From Eubacteriaceae bacterium (GTDB lineage: Bacteria; Bacillota; Clostridia; Eubacteriales; Eubacteriaceae), in the NCBI GenBank assembly GCA_017405085.1, contig JAFRBB010000029.1:16999-80998 (forward strand): a stretch of 64,000 nucleotides of DNA, in the 5' to 3' direction. The notes under the pieces were generated by a model. That model was not told the DNA's origin. It saw only the letters and a program-made list of their open reading frames with translations, and made no database searches. Below are positions 9,565 through 18,657 of this stretch, piece by piece (position 1 is the first letter of the stretch; each line of letters opens with the position of its first letter). Both the position numbers and the translations under genes were made by a program.

Positions 9565-10905
9565 TTGCGCCTGACAAAAAATATGAAACCAATCGTTGCG
9601 GTGGTGGGGCGGCCAAACGTCGGTAAATCCACCCTCTTTAATAAACTCATCGGAGAGCGCATAGCCATTGTTGAAGACACTCCCGGAGTCACCAGAGATC
9701 GGATCATCGCCGATGCGGAGTGGCTGAATCATCCCTTTACCCTTATTGATACCGGGGGTATTGAACTTAAAACCAACAACAGCATTTTAAAACAAATGCG
9801 AGTTCAAGCAGAAATGGCCATCGATATGGCAGATTTAACATTGCTCCTTGTGGACGGCAGAGAAGGCATGACCGCTGCTGATGCCGATGTGGCGGAGATG
9901 CTTCGGAAATATGGAAAATCCGTTATCGTTGTCGTCAATAAACTCGACAGCGCCAAAATGGATGATGCAATTTATGAGTTTTATAATCTTGGACTCGGGG
10001 ATCCTTTGCCGATTTCGGCGGAACAGGGACTGGGTCTCGGAGAATTGCTTGATGAAATTATTCGATGCACGGAAGCGGTCTATCAAGAAGATGACGAGGA
10101 AGAAACCGGACTGAAAATCGCTGTCGTCGGAAAACCCAACGCAGGCAAGTCCACTTTAGTTAATCAACTTTTAGGAGAAGACCGTCACATCGTTAGTGAT
10201 ATTCCGGGAACCACCCGAGATGCCGTCGACAGCCATGTACGCCACAACGGCAAAGATTATATTTTTATTGATACGGCGGGAATTCGAAGAAAGAAAAAAA
10301 TATTAGATGACATTGAGCGCTATAGCATTGTTCGGGCTGTGGCGGCTATTGATCGCGCAGATGTGGTTGTCCTCATGATAGATGCCGAAAAAGGCGTAAC
10401 AGAGCAAGACAGCAAGATCGCCGGCATTGCACATAACCGTTTTATCCCAACAGTAATTGTCGTCAATAAATGGGACGCGATCGAAAAAGATGACAAGACA
10501 ATGAACAAAATGACCAAAGATGTCCGAAACGCTTTATCCTTTATGACTTACGCACCCATCGTTTTTATTTCTGCGAAAACAGGTCAACGTATCGGGAAAC
10601 TCTACGACATGATTGACTATGTCAAGGCCCAGAGTGAAAAACGCGTCACCACCGGCAAAATGAACGAGGCCATTATTGATTTTGTGACCCTCAAGCAACC
10701 GCCGGCAAAATCAGGCCGACGGCTTAAAATCTATTATGGCTCTCAAACCGGTGTTTGCCCGCCAACTTTTGTGATTTTTGTCAATGACGAAACGCTGATG
10801 CATTTTTCCTACAAGCGCTATCTCGAAAATCAAATTGTGGAGACCTTCGGCTTTGACGGAACGCCAATTCGTCTTTTCATTCGGGAAAAGAAAGATAAGC
10901 AATAG
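9565..10905 (+). CDS. der: Ribosome-assembly GTPase Der (EngA)
   Basis: Essential tandem GTPase for 50S subunit maturation. Domain 1 shows GRPNVGKS, DTPGVTRDR and NKLD; domain 2 shows GKPNAGKS, DIPGTTRDA and NKWD; a KH-like RNA-binding domain follows to the end. The acidic linker EDDEEE separates the GTPase domains. Start choice: TTG 9565 has GGGAAGG five bases upstream (446 aa); the ATG at 9583 gives the textbook N-terminus (MKPIVAVVGRPN, 440 aa) but has no ribosome binding site. Other genes in this window also use TTG with a good site, so I prefer 9565 with reserve. plsY and gpsA, often found after der, are absent. Confidence 0.95.
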   Translation: MRLTKNMKPIVAVVGRPNVGKSTLFNKLIGERIAIVEDTPGVTRDRIIADAEWLNHPFTLIDTGGIELKTNNSILKQMRVQAEMAIDMADLTLLLVDGREGMTAADADVAEMLRKYGKSVIVVVNKLDSAKMDDAIYEFYNLGLGDPLPISAEQGLGLGELLDEIIRCTEAVYQEDDEEETGLKIAVVGKPNAGKSTLVNQLLGEDRHIVSDIPGTTRDAVDSHVRHNGKDYIFIDTAGIRRKKKILDDIERYSIVRAVAAIDRADVVVLMIDAEKGVTEQDSKIAGIAHNRFIPTVIVVNKWDAIEKDDKTMNKMTKDVRNALSFMTYAPIVFISAKTGQRIGKLYDMIDYVKAQSEKRVTTGKMNEAIIDFVTLKQPPAKSGRRLKIYYGSQTGVCPPTFVIFVNDETLMHFSYKRYLENQIVETFGFDGTPIRLFIREKKDKQ

Positions 10906-10939
10906 ACCATTTAAAAATACTGAAAGTCAATCATCGGTT

Positions 10940-11512
10940 TTAAGCGTTATCGTGATGTTCGGATGAGTAAGACTCGCTCTGATCTTGTCGTTGTTTATTT
11001 GTTGCTTTGAAAGATGTTGGCAAATAACGTAGTACAGCTCCTGAAATCACGCCGACGATAAGTCCTGCTGGAATCGCGAGCAAGATTAAAAAAGGCAAAT
11101 AATAGATAAGAATAGCAGGCGTTTTCATAAGAAGGGCGGCGGCGACAAGTTGTCCCAAATTGTGGCCAACCGCTCCCAAAATACTGATGAATATGAGAGA
11201 AGATTTGCCTTTTTTGTTAAATTTGATCAGAACAAACATTACAATATAGCTGATGAGGCCACCGCTCAAGGAATATATTATGGAAGCCGGCGTGCCGAAG
11301 AGTACTCCCGAGATTATAATTCTGCTGATGAGAATAAAAAACGCGGAAAGGGGAGAAAGCAACGAAAAGCTGAGCAATGTAATTATATTTGACAAACCGA
11401 TTTTTGCGCCAGGGATTGGAATAAATTGCGGAAACAATGATTCCACATAGCCTAACATGATGGAACAGGATAGTAAAACGGCCGATATGACTAAATGATG
11501 TGAGTTTTTCAA
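10940..11512 (-). CDS. Gx transporter family membrane protein
   Basis: A 190-residue hydrophobic protein with five to six predicted membrane segments and a short polar tail. The opening (SAVLLSCSIMLGYVESLFP) and IPGAKIGLSN match the Gx transporter family, older name heptaprenyl diphosphate synthase component I. The family resembles ECF-type substrate-binding (S) subunits, so small-molecule uptake is likely, but the ligand is unknown. Its start overlaps the end of the NusG-domain-II gene by 4 bases, so the two are co-translated. This pairing is conserved in Clostridia. Confidence 0.8.
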   Translation of the reverse strand: MKNSHHLVISAVLLSCSIMLGYVESLFPQFIPIPGAKIGLSNIITLLSFSLLSPLSAFFILISRIIISGVLFGTPASIIYSLSGGLISYIVMFVLIKFNKKGKSSLIFISILGAVGHNLGQLVAAALLMKTPAILIYYLPFLILLAIPAGLIVGVISGAVLRYLPTSFKATNKQRQDQSESYSSEHHDNA

Positions 11513-11859
11513 TTTTCTCCTTTAGGGACAATTTCCAGAATTAAATGATGGGGAAGGCAGGCAATACTCTCTCCGATATCAGCAATCGCTTTTGTATGAA
11601 CACAAATTTGATTTTTGCAATTGGCTTCCTGTACAAAAGCTTTTCCTTCTTTGATGACGATGATATTATAATGATCGCCATCGACGATTTTCTCTTCGGT
11701 GTCTTTATGAAGAGGTATTGTCATGATTACCCGGTCATTTTGAGTTACGCGAAGAGCTTTGTCATTTTGATCGCCGGACATGAAAAAATGGGCGCCGAGC
11801 AAGATCAAAGCAATCAAAACCAAAAACATGATGACAATCATTTCTTTTCGCTTAATCAT
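11509..11859 (-). CDS. NusG domain II-containing small exported protein
   Basis: A 116-residue protein with one N-terminal membrane anchor (about 7-26) and an extracytoplasmic beta-rich domain ending CLPHHLILEIVPKGEN. The CxxQICVHT...CLPH pattern is typical of 'NusG domain II' proteins encoded with Gx transporters. Despite the name it is not a transcription factor. GAAAGGAGC precedes the start. A 7-bp inverted repeat (CGGATGA/TCATCCG, 11873-11894) lies directly upstream of the ribosome binding site and could affect translation. Confidence 0.75.
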   Translation of the reverse strand: MIKRKEMIVIMFLVLIALILLGAHFFMSGDQNDKALRVTQNDRVIMTIPLHKDTEEKIVDGDHYNIIVIKEGKAFVQEANCKNQICVHTKAIADIGESIACLPHHLILEIVPKGEN

Positions 11860-12020
11860 TTATGCTCCTTTCGGATGAGCGTTTTTTCATCCGGTAAAAG
11901 TATAACCGAAGCTGTCTCTTATCGCAAATATCTTTCAATTGCAAAAAAGCCACGCTTTAATTCAATGTATAACAGAATCTGCGAAAATAAAATATTCTTC
12001 AAAAAGATTTGAATCAATTC

Positions 12021-12049
12021 TTGACAAACGGAAAATTAAAGCTTATTAT
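12021..12049 (+). promoter_or_regulatory. Strong sigma-A promoter for tRNA-Leu
   Basis: Perfect TTGACA (12021-12026), a 17-base spacer and TATTAT (12044-12049), ending 19 bases before the tRNA. Near-consensus promoters are expected for stable RNA genes. Confidence 0.85.
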
Positions 12050-12067
12050 AGTTAAGCATTTGACATT

Positions 12068-12153
12068 GCGAGAGTGTTGGAATAGGCAGACAAGCACGTT
12101 TCAGAGGCGTGTGTACACCGTACGTACGGGTTCGACTCCCGTCTCTCGCACCA
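12068..12153 (+). tRNA. tRNA-Leu (anticodon CAG), CCA encoded
   Basis: 86 nt. Acceptor stem GCGAGAG/CTCTCGC, D arm TTG...CAA, anticodon stem CACGT/GCGTG with loop TTCAGAG, so the anticodon is CAG and the codon read is CUG. There is a long variable arm (class II) and a T arm ACGGG-TTCGACT-CCCGT. Discriminator A and the CCA end are encoded. It is a stand-alone gene with its own promoter. The AT-rich SGNH genes start about 170 bases downstream, which makes this tRNA a candidate integration site, although no repeated tRNA 3' end was found. Confidence 0.96.
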
Positions 12154-12192
12154 TAGGTTAATCAGTTCGAGATTTTCGGACTTTAGATAAAT

Positions 12193-12220
12193 ATCAATCA
12201 GAAATGGTTGATTTTTTTTA
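12193..12220 (+). terminator. Terminator after tRNA-Leu
   Basis: TCAATC-AGAAAT-GGTTGA stem followed by an eight-T run. Confidence 0.75.
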
Positions 12221-12326
12221 TATCAAAGAATCAAATGCGCTATATATCATTGCCATTTAAGGAAAAAATTAATTTAAACACTAAAAACTAGAAACATGGT
12301 AAAATGATATCTAAAGGTGTATGTCC

Positions 12327-13445
12327 ATGAAATATGATAAAAATATAGAAAAAGATCAATTAGAACAAGTCAACGAACAACTAGTTCAATACATGAAGGA
12401 TTATCCCAAGAAGAAACTATCACTTACTGCTATCGGTAATTCGATTAGTACTGGATTTTCCTTTTCAGAACCCGGCAGATTATTGTTGGAAAGAAATCCT
12501 GAGTTGGTTAAATATGGAAAAAAACATGGATTGGAAGTTCAAACATATCATCTGGTAAGAAGTGAAAACAATAATGCACTCTCTGTGGCGAATTGGATTA
12601 TTCAGAATTACAGTGAAAAGAATTCAAACAATTGGAACAGAACTGATTTTAGACGTGCGATAGAAAAAGGCAATCCTTTATTCACAGAAGAGGAAATTGA
12701 AAAGTATTTTTCTGGCGGTTCTGAAAAAGGAGTCCAGGACGTTATATTTGACACAGATATAGACAACGCCAATATTGTTATTTTAAATTTAGGAACAGGA
12801 TCATTTTTGGATGTAATTATTAGGCATGGCGCTTTAACTGCTCCGAATATCTTCGGTTCTCTGGAAAGAGGGATATATGGTATTAATTCTATTCTCGAAT
12901 TGATTCAAAACAATAATCGAAACCATCAATCCAATACACAGGTTCTTTTATGCGGTGCTCCCAGATTGGTTAATTTATCAATAACCGATATCTTTATGAA
13001 TTCAAAAATTTTGAAAGATGGTTTGGGATTTGCGAATGTGACCTATGTGCCTCCATTTCCCAGACAAGCTTTTTATAAAACACCAAATGGACGTATTATC
13101 CCGGATCCGCATTATAATCAAGCTGAATATTATCATTTTTTGTCTATCCTAGAAAATAATATCATTGATAATTATTATATCAGAGATTTGACGATTGATT
13201 TAGATAGAACAATATTCCAGATCAGCAATGATAATGATATACATGGAACTCACTATTCTAAAAGCGATATCTTAAATGTGATTGACGAATCTGCTAAAAA
13301 GTATGAAAGTCAAACAGGGGATTATAATTATTATATTGATTTTATTCACACTTATATCAAAAACAGATATCCTTTTGATTATTACAGAAGCTCACCGGAA
13401 CACAATATTGCCGAAGATCTAAAAGAATTGAAAAAAAACCATTAA
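12327..13445 (+). CDS. SGNH-hydrolase-like protein A, function unknown
   Basis: A 372-residue soluble protein without signal peptide. SGNH/GDSL-like blocks can be traced: an N-terminal LTAIGNSISTGFSF (block I, GDSI-like), ANIVILNLGTGSFLDV (position of block III, with the usual GxND altered to GTGS) and a late NDIHGTHYS in the block V position. This suggests an esterase fold, possibly with altered catalysis. The substrate is unknown. ATG 12327 is preferred over ATG 12321 because AAAGG sits about nine bases before it. The gene is AT-rich relative to the core genes on either side and is followed by a second SGNH-like gene, pointing to acquisition as a pair. Confidence 0.6.
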   Translation: MKYDKNIEKDQLEQVNEQLVQYMKDYPKKKLSLTAIGNSISTGFSFSEPGRLLLERNPELVKYGKKHGLEVQTYHLVRSENNNALSVANWIIQNYSEKNSNNWNRTDFRRAIEKGNPLFTEEEIEKYFSGGSEKGVQDVIFDTDIDNANIVILNLGTGSFLDVIIRHGALTAPNIFGSLERGIYGINSILELIQNNNRNHQSNTQVLLCGAPRLVNLSITDIFMNSKILKDGLGFANVTYVPPFPRQAFYKTPNGRIIPDPHYNQAEYYHFLSILENNIIDNYYIRDLTIDLDRTIFQISNDNDIHGTHYSKSDILNVIDESAKKYESQTGDYNYYIDFIHTYIKNRYPFDYYRSSPEHNIAEDLKELKKNH

Positions 13446-13488
13446 TTGTCATCTGTTTTTGTCAATGATGATAAGGAAAGAGATTGTT

Positions 13489-14337
13489 TTGAAAGAACTA
13501 CAAGTGTTTTGCGGCGTTAACTCATTGGGGATGCCGTATACGAGAGACAATAAAAATCATATCGGATTTTATGATGTGGTTATTAAAGAATTGATAAGAA
13601 AAGGTTACGGTGTTTCCGGTTTGAATTTTTCACGGCTGGACAACAATCATACTTGGGATTTTGAAGATAATTTAACGAAAGACCGCAGCATTGCATATCT
13701 TAAAAAATTGCAAATCCAATCAATTGACGATTTAAGAAATACCAATGCTTTATTTAAATTAGTTGTTCCCGATAGCTTTAAACACACAATAAATATCATG
13801 CCTTCAGACTATGATATCACATTAAAATCATTATATTTGATGGCTGAAAATCCGATTTTTATCTATAGCGCAGGTCCCAATGATTTATTTTCTTATATTC
13901 GATCCGGTCCTTTTGAATTGATTGAAAAAAAAGTCAGAGATCAATTACCAAAAGATATCATCCCTGTATTAAAACAATGTATTGGGAATGTCAAAAATAA
14001 TTGGGAGCTTCTTTTTCAACTAAATTCTAAAGTGAAAATAGTTGCTCTGAGTCATTTTTATTCACCATTATATGATAAGCTTCAAAAGATTATATATTTC
14101 CAAGAATTATTGGAAAACAGACACACAAAATATGAAGATGTATATATGAAAGTCACCGGTTTGTATAACGATATGTTGTCAGAAGCAAGCGAAAAATATG
14201 ATTTTGTTGATTATTGTGATATCACCTTTCTTAATAATTATTGCGCCCCAATGGACTTTCACCCGAATACAAAAGGAAACGAATTGATTGGCGAAGCGAT
14301 TATCGAAAAATTAGAACGAAAGCTTGACAAAAAATGA
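13489..14337 (+). CDS. SGNH-hydrolase-like protein B
   Basis: About 282 residues. Block I is read as VFCGVNSLGMP (GxNSLG in place of GDSL), block III as YSAGPNDLF (GxND intact) and block V as DFHPNTKGNELIGEAI (DxxHPN, the catalytic Asp-His pair). These are better preserved than in the upstream gene. TTG 13489 follows AAGGAAAG and gives the family-like N-terminus; an earlier TTG at 13459 is possible. It starts about 43 bases after gene A and is almost certainly co-transcribed. Both proteins lack signal peptides, so they should act in the cytoplasm, perhaps one active enzyme and one partner; that split is inference. Confidence 0.62.
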   Translation: MKELQVFCGVNSLGMPYTRDNKNHIGFYDVVIKELIRKGYGVSGLNFSRLDNNHTWDFEDNLTKDRSIAYLKKLQIQSIDDLRNTNALFKLVVPDSFKHTINIMPSDYDITLKSLYLMAENPIFIYSAGPNDLFSYIRSGPFELIEKKVRDQLPKDIIPVLKQCIGNVKNNWELLFQLNSKVKIVALSHFYSPLYDKLQKIIYFQELLENRHTKYEDVYMKVTGLYNDMLSEASEKYDFVDYCDITFLNNYCAPMDFHPNTKGNELIGEAIIEKLERKLDKK

Positions 14338-14445
14338 TCGGAAAGACAATTTTCTAAACCATAGAAAGAAAAACAAGAATGCGTATTATGCAATTGCCTT
14401 TGCCTTATATTTTATCTCTCATCGCGATTGTCTATTCGCAAAATT

Positions 14446-14480
14446 GAAGGCTGAACAACAAAAACCGTTGTTCAGCCTTC
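14446..14480. terminator. 14-bp perfect hairpin between convergent genes
   Basis: GAAGGCTGAACAAC (14446-14459) pairs perfectly with GTTGTTCAGCCTTC (14467-14480), loop AAAAACC. There is no T run on the plus side; on the minus side AATTTTG follows. It most likely terminates the S24-like gene on the minus strand and perhaps the SGNH pair. Confidence 0.6.
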
Positions 14481-14546
14481 GCGTTATAACGAATTGGGAT
14501 GTCCGAGAGATGTTTTATCGAAAGAAATATTTTACATTGTCGACTG

Positions 14547-14924
14547 TTAACTTACTCGCATGACAGAAACAGGAATCCCTAGAATATTGATTTTATCTTG
14601 ATCAACCATTTCTTCACTGTCATCGTAAGGGTTTAAATTGGTTAAGATAACTTTTCCATCGATAAGCTTAATATGTTTGAGCATTACTGTATCATCTATT
14701 GATAATAAAGCGTCGCCCTCATCGGGACAGTCATTTTGAATCTTGATAATAACAATGTCGTCTTTCAGATAACGATCATACATGTCGTTATTATTTAAAA
14801 TGACGTATAGGTAATCTCCATCATGACGATGCGTTTTGGGAATGTCGTCCCATTCGAGTGTTTTTGATTGGTAAAGATCGGGCTGAACCGGCGAAAAAGC
14901 CGATACGTTATGGTCAAATTTCAT
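14547..14924 (-). CDS. S24/LexA-like domain protein, catalytic Ser apparently lost
   Basis: A 125-residue protein consisting only of the C-terminal (S24 peptidase/LexA/phage-repressor) fold; no helix-turn-helix precedes it. The layout is recognisable: a strand leading into NNDM at about 45-48, KDDIVIIK, DEGDALLS and TVMLKHIKL with Lys83 at the catalytic-Lys position. The usual GDSM box reads NNDM, so the nucleophilic Ser is replaced by Asp47 and self-cleavage is unlikely. It could be a dimerisation or sensing domain working with a separate DNA-binding protein, or a vestige. TAGGAGGAAATT precedes the start. It is divergent from the GH25 gene. Confidence 0.6.
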   Translation of the reverse strand: MKFDHNVSAFSPVQPDLYQSKTLEWDDIPKTHRHDGDYLYVILNNNDMYDRYLKDDIVIIKIQNDCPDEGDALLSIDDTVMLKHIKLIDGKVILTNLNPYDDSEEMVDQDKINILGIPVSVMRVS

Positions 14925-14993
14925 AATTTCCTCCTAATCGAGTTCATCGCGCATTTATTTTTGAATGTCAAATTAGTATAACGCAAATCCTGC

Positions 14994-15022
14994 TTGAATT
15001 AAACAAGATCCTTCGTTATAAT
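14994..15022 (+). promoter_or_regulatory. Sigma-A promoter for the GH25 gene
   Basis: TTGAAT (14994-14999), 17-base spacer, TATAAT (15017-15022); transcription should start about 25 bases before the ATG. Confidence 0.8.
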
Positions 15023-15052
15023 CAAAAATAATTTCCATTAGGGAGAAAGAAA

Positions 15053-15787
15053 ATGCTCAATATCTTTAAAAAATACAGTTTTTGGATCGCAATCGTGGCC
15101 ATTATGCTGCTGCTTTTGACTTGGATCAGTCTCGGAGCTTCGACAAAATATAACCTCGATCAAAGCAATAAAGAATTGATTCGAGGTGTTGATGTATCAT
15201 CTTATCAGGGAGAAATCAATTGGGAAGCTTTTGATGCACAAGATATCCGTTTTGCTTTTATCAAAGCAACGGAAGGCAGTTATTACGCTGACGAGACATT
15301 CGAAAAAAATGCCGAAGCCGCCGAGAGACACGGGATCTATGTCGGCGCTTATCTGTTTTTTGATTATAAAGACGATGCCCAAAAACAAGCTGAGCTTTTT
15401 ATTAAAACCGTTCCTAAAAAAGCAAAACGCCTGCCGCCGGTGGTTGATATCGAGAATTTGCCGTTGGATGATTTATCTTCCTATGATGAGACCATCTCCA
15501 AAATCAATTCGATTGTCATTCAACTCAAGGAGGTTTACGGCAAGACACCGATTCTCTATATCAATCATAATATCTATGACACTTATGTCGCCACTCGCTT
15601 TTTAGACTGTCCGATTTGGATCAGTGATTACACCAGCGCGGAGCCTTCACTTTCCGACGGCAGAAAATGGACGTTTTGGCAGTATTCCAACCGCGGTCTT
15701 TTATTTGAGACAAAAGGGGCCGAACGCTTTGTGGACATGAATCTGTTTAACGGGAATATTGATTCTCTTAAAGCATTTCTTAATTAA
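15053..15787 (+). CDS. GH25-family lysozyme (muramidase), membrane-anchored
   Basis: A 244-residue protein with an N-terminal membrane helix (about 10-30) that may be an anchor or uncleaved signal, then a complete GH25 domain: RGVDVSSYQGEINW, AFIKATEGSYY, GAYLFF, VVDIEN (acidic pair expected at the active site), TPILYIN and the closing WQYSNRG. The family hydrolyses the MurNAc-GlcNAc bond of peptidoglycan. With no wall-binding repeats it is more likely involved in wall turnover than a phage endolysin. The ATG follows AGGGAGAAAG. Confidence 0.88.
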   Translation: MLNIFKKYSFWIAIVAIMLLLLTWISLGASTKYNLDQSNKELIRGVDVSSYQGEINWEAFDAQDIRFAFIKATEGSYYADETFEKNAEAAERHGIYVGAYLFFDYKDDAQKQAELFIKTVPKKAKRLPPVVDIENLPLDDLSSYDETISKINSIVIQLKEVYGKTPILYINHNIYDTYVATRFLDCPIWISDYTSAEPSLSDGRKWTFWQYSNRGLLFETKGAERFVDMNLFNGNIDSLKAFLN

Positions 15788-15927
15788 AATGTTTTAATAT
15801 TTTCAATTAGTTTCATCGAAGCCTCACTGGAAAATCGAGTTGATCGCTATTTGATTCCTCGTTCTTCCGATGACATTTTGATGACATCACATCAAGACAA
15901 CAAGACGAGTTACAGAGTCGCATGATC

Positions 15928-15957
15928 TTGCCGGTATTTTTGCCGGCAAAATATAAT
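15928..15957 (+). promoter_or_regulatory. Promoter and small inverted repeat upstream of topA
   Basis: TTGCCG and TATAAT (15952-15957) with an 18-base spacer. The spacer contains the inverted repeat TTGCCGG/CCGGCAA, which overlaps the -35 element and could be an operator or a supercoiling-sensitive feature. Confidence 0.5.
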
Positions 15958-15994
15958 ATAAACAGGAATTTAGAAGCAGCAGGAGGAAGCGCTT

Positions 15995-18052
15995 TTGAGT
16001 ACGTTAGTAATTGTGGAATCGCCGGCTAAGGCGAAAACCATAAAAAAATATTTGCCCAATGGATATCGGGTTCAGGCAACGATGGGCCATGTGATTGATT
16101 TGCCCAAAAGTCGTATCGGAATACATATTGATGATCACTTCAAACCGGACTATATCACCATTCGCGGCAAAGGGGAATTGTTGAACACTTTAAAGAAAGA
16201 AGCGAAAAAAAGCGATACGATTCTTCTGGCAACGGACCCCGACCGCGAAGGGGAAGCTATTTCTTGGCATGTTGCCAATTCTCTCGGTATTGCTCCCGCG
16301 AGCGCTTGCCGGATTGAATTTCATGAAATAACAAAAAACGCAGTCAATCAGGCGTTGGACAACGTCCGTGCCATTGATATGGATTTGGTTAATGCCCAAC
16401 AAGCACGCCGGGTATTGGATCGCCTGGTGGGCTATTCTTTAAGCCCTTTCCTGTGGGATAAGGTAAAAAAAGGGCTCAGCGGCGGCCGCGTTCAATCCGT
16501 TGTCACGCGTATTATCGTTGACAGAGAAAAAGAAATCGAAAATTTTGTTCCCGAAGAATATTGGAAGATTGCCCTGTCATTAAAACATGATGACTCTGCG
16601 CCTTTCACAGCAGATTTTTATTCGGAAAACGGCAAGAAAATTTCAATTCCAAATGAAGATGAAGCGAATCGCATCGAAAAGATCATCAATGACCACCGTG
16701 ACGCTATTGAGGTCGGTGAGGTTGATACAAAGGTGAAATATCAAAGGCCGCCTTTGCCGTTTACCACCAGCACCTTGCAACAGACAGCCTATAAAGCCCT
16801 CGGATTTAATACGCAACGCACCATGCGCGTGGCCCAACAACTTTTCGAAGGGGTGAATATTGCAGGAAGAGGGCAAATCGGATTGATTACTTATATTCGA
16901 ACCGATTCCACCAGACTCGCAGCGGAGGCGGTGGACGCCGCTCATCGTTTGATCGAAAATCGTTTTGGAGATAACTACCTTGGAAACGGCAAAAAAGCTG
17001 CTAAAAAGAAAAATATCCAAGACGCTCACGAAGCCATCCGCCCCGTCGATGTGTTTTTGACACCAACAGATGTCAAAGAATCATTGGAAAGCGATCAATA
17101 TCGGCTTTATAAATTAATTTGGGAACGTATGATTGCCGGTCAGATGGCCTCTGCCGTCTATGATCACGCCAAAGCCGATGTCCTCTGCGGACCGCTGAAG
17201 TTTGTCGTGAACGGCGAAGTGATGCGCTTTGACGGATTTACTCGAATCTTGACTTCCGCCGCCAAAAAAGACAATCCGTTACCGGAACTAAAAAAAGGCC
17301 TCTCTCTGGATTTACTGAAAATCAATAAGGAACAGAAATTTACGCAACCGCCTGCCCGTTTCAACGAAGCGTCGTTGGTAAAATACCTGGAAGAAAACGG
17401 CATTGGCCGTCCGAGTACCTATGCGCCGACCATCGCAACGATTAAGAATCGTTATTACGTCGAGGTCAAAAATAAGCTGTTTTATCCGACAGAATTGGGA
17501 AGACAGGTTACGGAACTGATGGAGACCTATTTCCCCGATATTGTCGATGTCAAATTCACGGCGAAAATGGAAAATGAGCTCGATGAGGTGGCCAAAGGAA
17601 ACCGTGATTGGGTTGAACTGATGGAAGGCTTTTACACCCCTTTCGAAAAGGAAATGTCCCATGCCAAGAGCACCGCGAAGAGCGTTAAAATCGAAGATCC
17701 GCTCTCTGACGAGTTTTGCGAGCTTTGCGGCAGGCAAATGGTCATCAAAAACGGTAAATACGGTAAGTTTCTTGCATGTCCCGGTTATCCCGATTGCAAA
17801 AACACCAAACCGTATCTGGAAAAAACCGGTGGAATTTGCCCTGAATGCGGGGGAGATCTGGTTAAGCGCAAATCAAAAAAGGGACGGACTTTCTATTCCT
17901 GTTCTAACTATCCCGATTGCGATTATGTCAGCTGGGACGCGCCGACATCCCAAAAATGTCCGGTTTGCGGCAATACCATGTTTACCAAGGGATTCGGGAA
18001 ACGCAAAAAAGTTTATTGCGCGCATTGTCAGTCCCATGAAAAAGCCGATTGA
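15995..18052 (+). CDS. topA: DNA topoisomerase I
   Basis: A 685-residue type IA enzyme that relaxes negative supercoils. The N-terminal Toprim domain shows [12 protein letters not shown] and the acidic DPDREGE. The catalytic Tyr is Tyr300 in [12 protein letters not shown]. The C-terminus carries three Cys4 zinc-ribbon repeats (CELCGR...CPGYPDC, CPECGG...CSNYPDC, CPVCGN...CAHC). The start is TTG 15995 with AGGAGGAAG eight bases upstream. topA is followed by hslV and hslU, a Firmicutes-like order, but trmFO, xerC and codY, often present in this block, are missing. Confidence 0.97.
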   Translation: MSTLVIVESPAKAKTIKKYLPNGYRVQATMGHVIDLPKSRIGIHIDDHFKPDYITIRGKGELLNTLKKEAKKSDTILLATDPDREGEAISWHVANSLGIAPASACRIEFHEITKNAVNQALDNVRAIDMDLVNAQQARRVLDRLVGYSLSPFLWDKVKKGLSGGRVQSVVTRIIVDREKEIENFVPEEYWKIALSLKHDDSAPFTADFYSENGKKISIPNEDEANRIEKIINDHRDAIEVGEVDTKVKYQRPPLPFTTSTLQQTAYKALGFNTQRTMRVAQQLFEGVNIAGRGQIGLITYIRTDSTRLAAEAVDAAHRLIENRFGDNYLGNGKKAAKKKNIQDAHEAIRPVDVFLTPTDVKESLESDQYRLYKLIWERMIAGQMASAVYDHAKADVLCGPLKFVVNGEVMRFDGFTRILTSAAKKDNPLPELKKGLSLDLLKINKEQKFTQPPARFNEASLVKYLEENGIGRPSTYAPTIATIKNRYYVEVKNKLFYPTELGRQVTELMETYFPDIVDVKFTAKMENELDEVAKGNRDWVELMEGFYTPFEKEMSHAKSTAKSVKIEDPLSDEFCELCGRQMVIKNGKYGKFLACPGYPDCKNTKPYLEKTGGICPECGGDLVKRKSKKGRTFYSCSNYPDCDYVSWDAPTSQKCPVCGNTMFTKGFGKRKKVYCAHCQSHEKAD

Positions 18053-18108
18053 CGGCACTTCAACAAAGAAATTATCAAAACCTAGCAGATAAATCATCGG
18101 AGGAAACT

Positions 18109-18639
18109 ATGTTAAAAGCAACAACGATTATCGGCATTCGGCATAATGGAAAGTCCGCCATTGCCGGAGACGGTCAGGTGACGATGGGCGAATCGGTCAT
18201 CATGAAAAAAACAGCAAAAAAAGTCAGAAGGCTCTATCACGGCAAAGTCATTTCCGGATTCGCGGGCACCGTTGCCGACGCGTTTACCCTGGCGGAGCTT
18301 TTTGAGCACAAGCTTGAGGAATACAACGGTAACCTTCGCAGAGCCGCCGTAGAACTCGCCAAAGACTGGCGCTCTGACAAGGTCTTACGAAAACTCGAGG
18401 CCCTTTTGATTGTGATGGACGCCGAGGATATGCTGATTATTTCCGGCACCGGTGAAGTCATTGAGCCCGATGACGGCATCGCGGCCATCGGTTCGGGCGG
18501 CAATTATGCCCTTGCTGCGGCCAGAGCCTTAAAAGCCCATTCAGACTTAAGTGCCGAAGAAATCGCTTATGAATCTCTGAAAATCGCGTCGGACATTTGC
18601 GTGTATACCAACGACAATATCATCGTCGAAAGTCTTTAA
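18109..18639 (+). CDS. hslV: ATP-dependent protease subunit HslV (ClpQ)
   Basis: Threonine peptidase of the HslUV proteasome-like complex; 176 residues. The N-terminus [15 protein letters not shown] leads into [12 protein letters not shown], typical of HslV, and the TT pair near the start supplies the N-terminal nucleophile after processing. ATG 18109 is chosen because CGGAGGAAAC precedes it and the product matches the family start; an in-frame TTG at 18049 would overlap topA. hslU follows after 18 bases, giving a co-transcribed enzyme pair. Confidence 0.95.
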   Translation: MLKATTIIGIRHNGKSAIAGDGQVTMGESVIMKKTAKKVRRLYHGKVISGFAGTVADAFTLAELFEHKLEEYNGNLRRAAVELAKDWRSDKVLRKLEALLIVMDAEDMLIISGTGEVIEPDDGIAAIGSGGNYALAAARALKAHSDLSAEEIAYESLKIASDICVYTNDNIIVESL

Positions 18640-18657
18640 TCAGTCCGGAGGATGACC

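Noticed and set aside
12068..12153. tRNA-Leu as a proven attachment site for the SGNH segment
   Set aside because: No duplicated tRNA 3' end and no integrase gene were found; kept only as a suggestion.
14324..14563. 79-codon frame after the SGNH pair
   Set aside because: It runs through the 14-bp hairpin and overlaps the 3' end of the convergent gene; no ribosome binding site.
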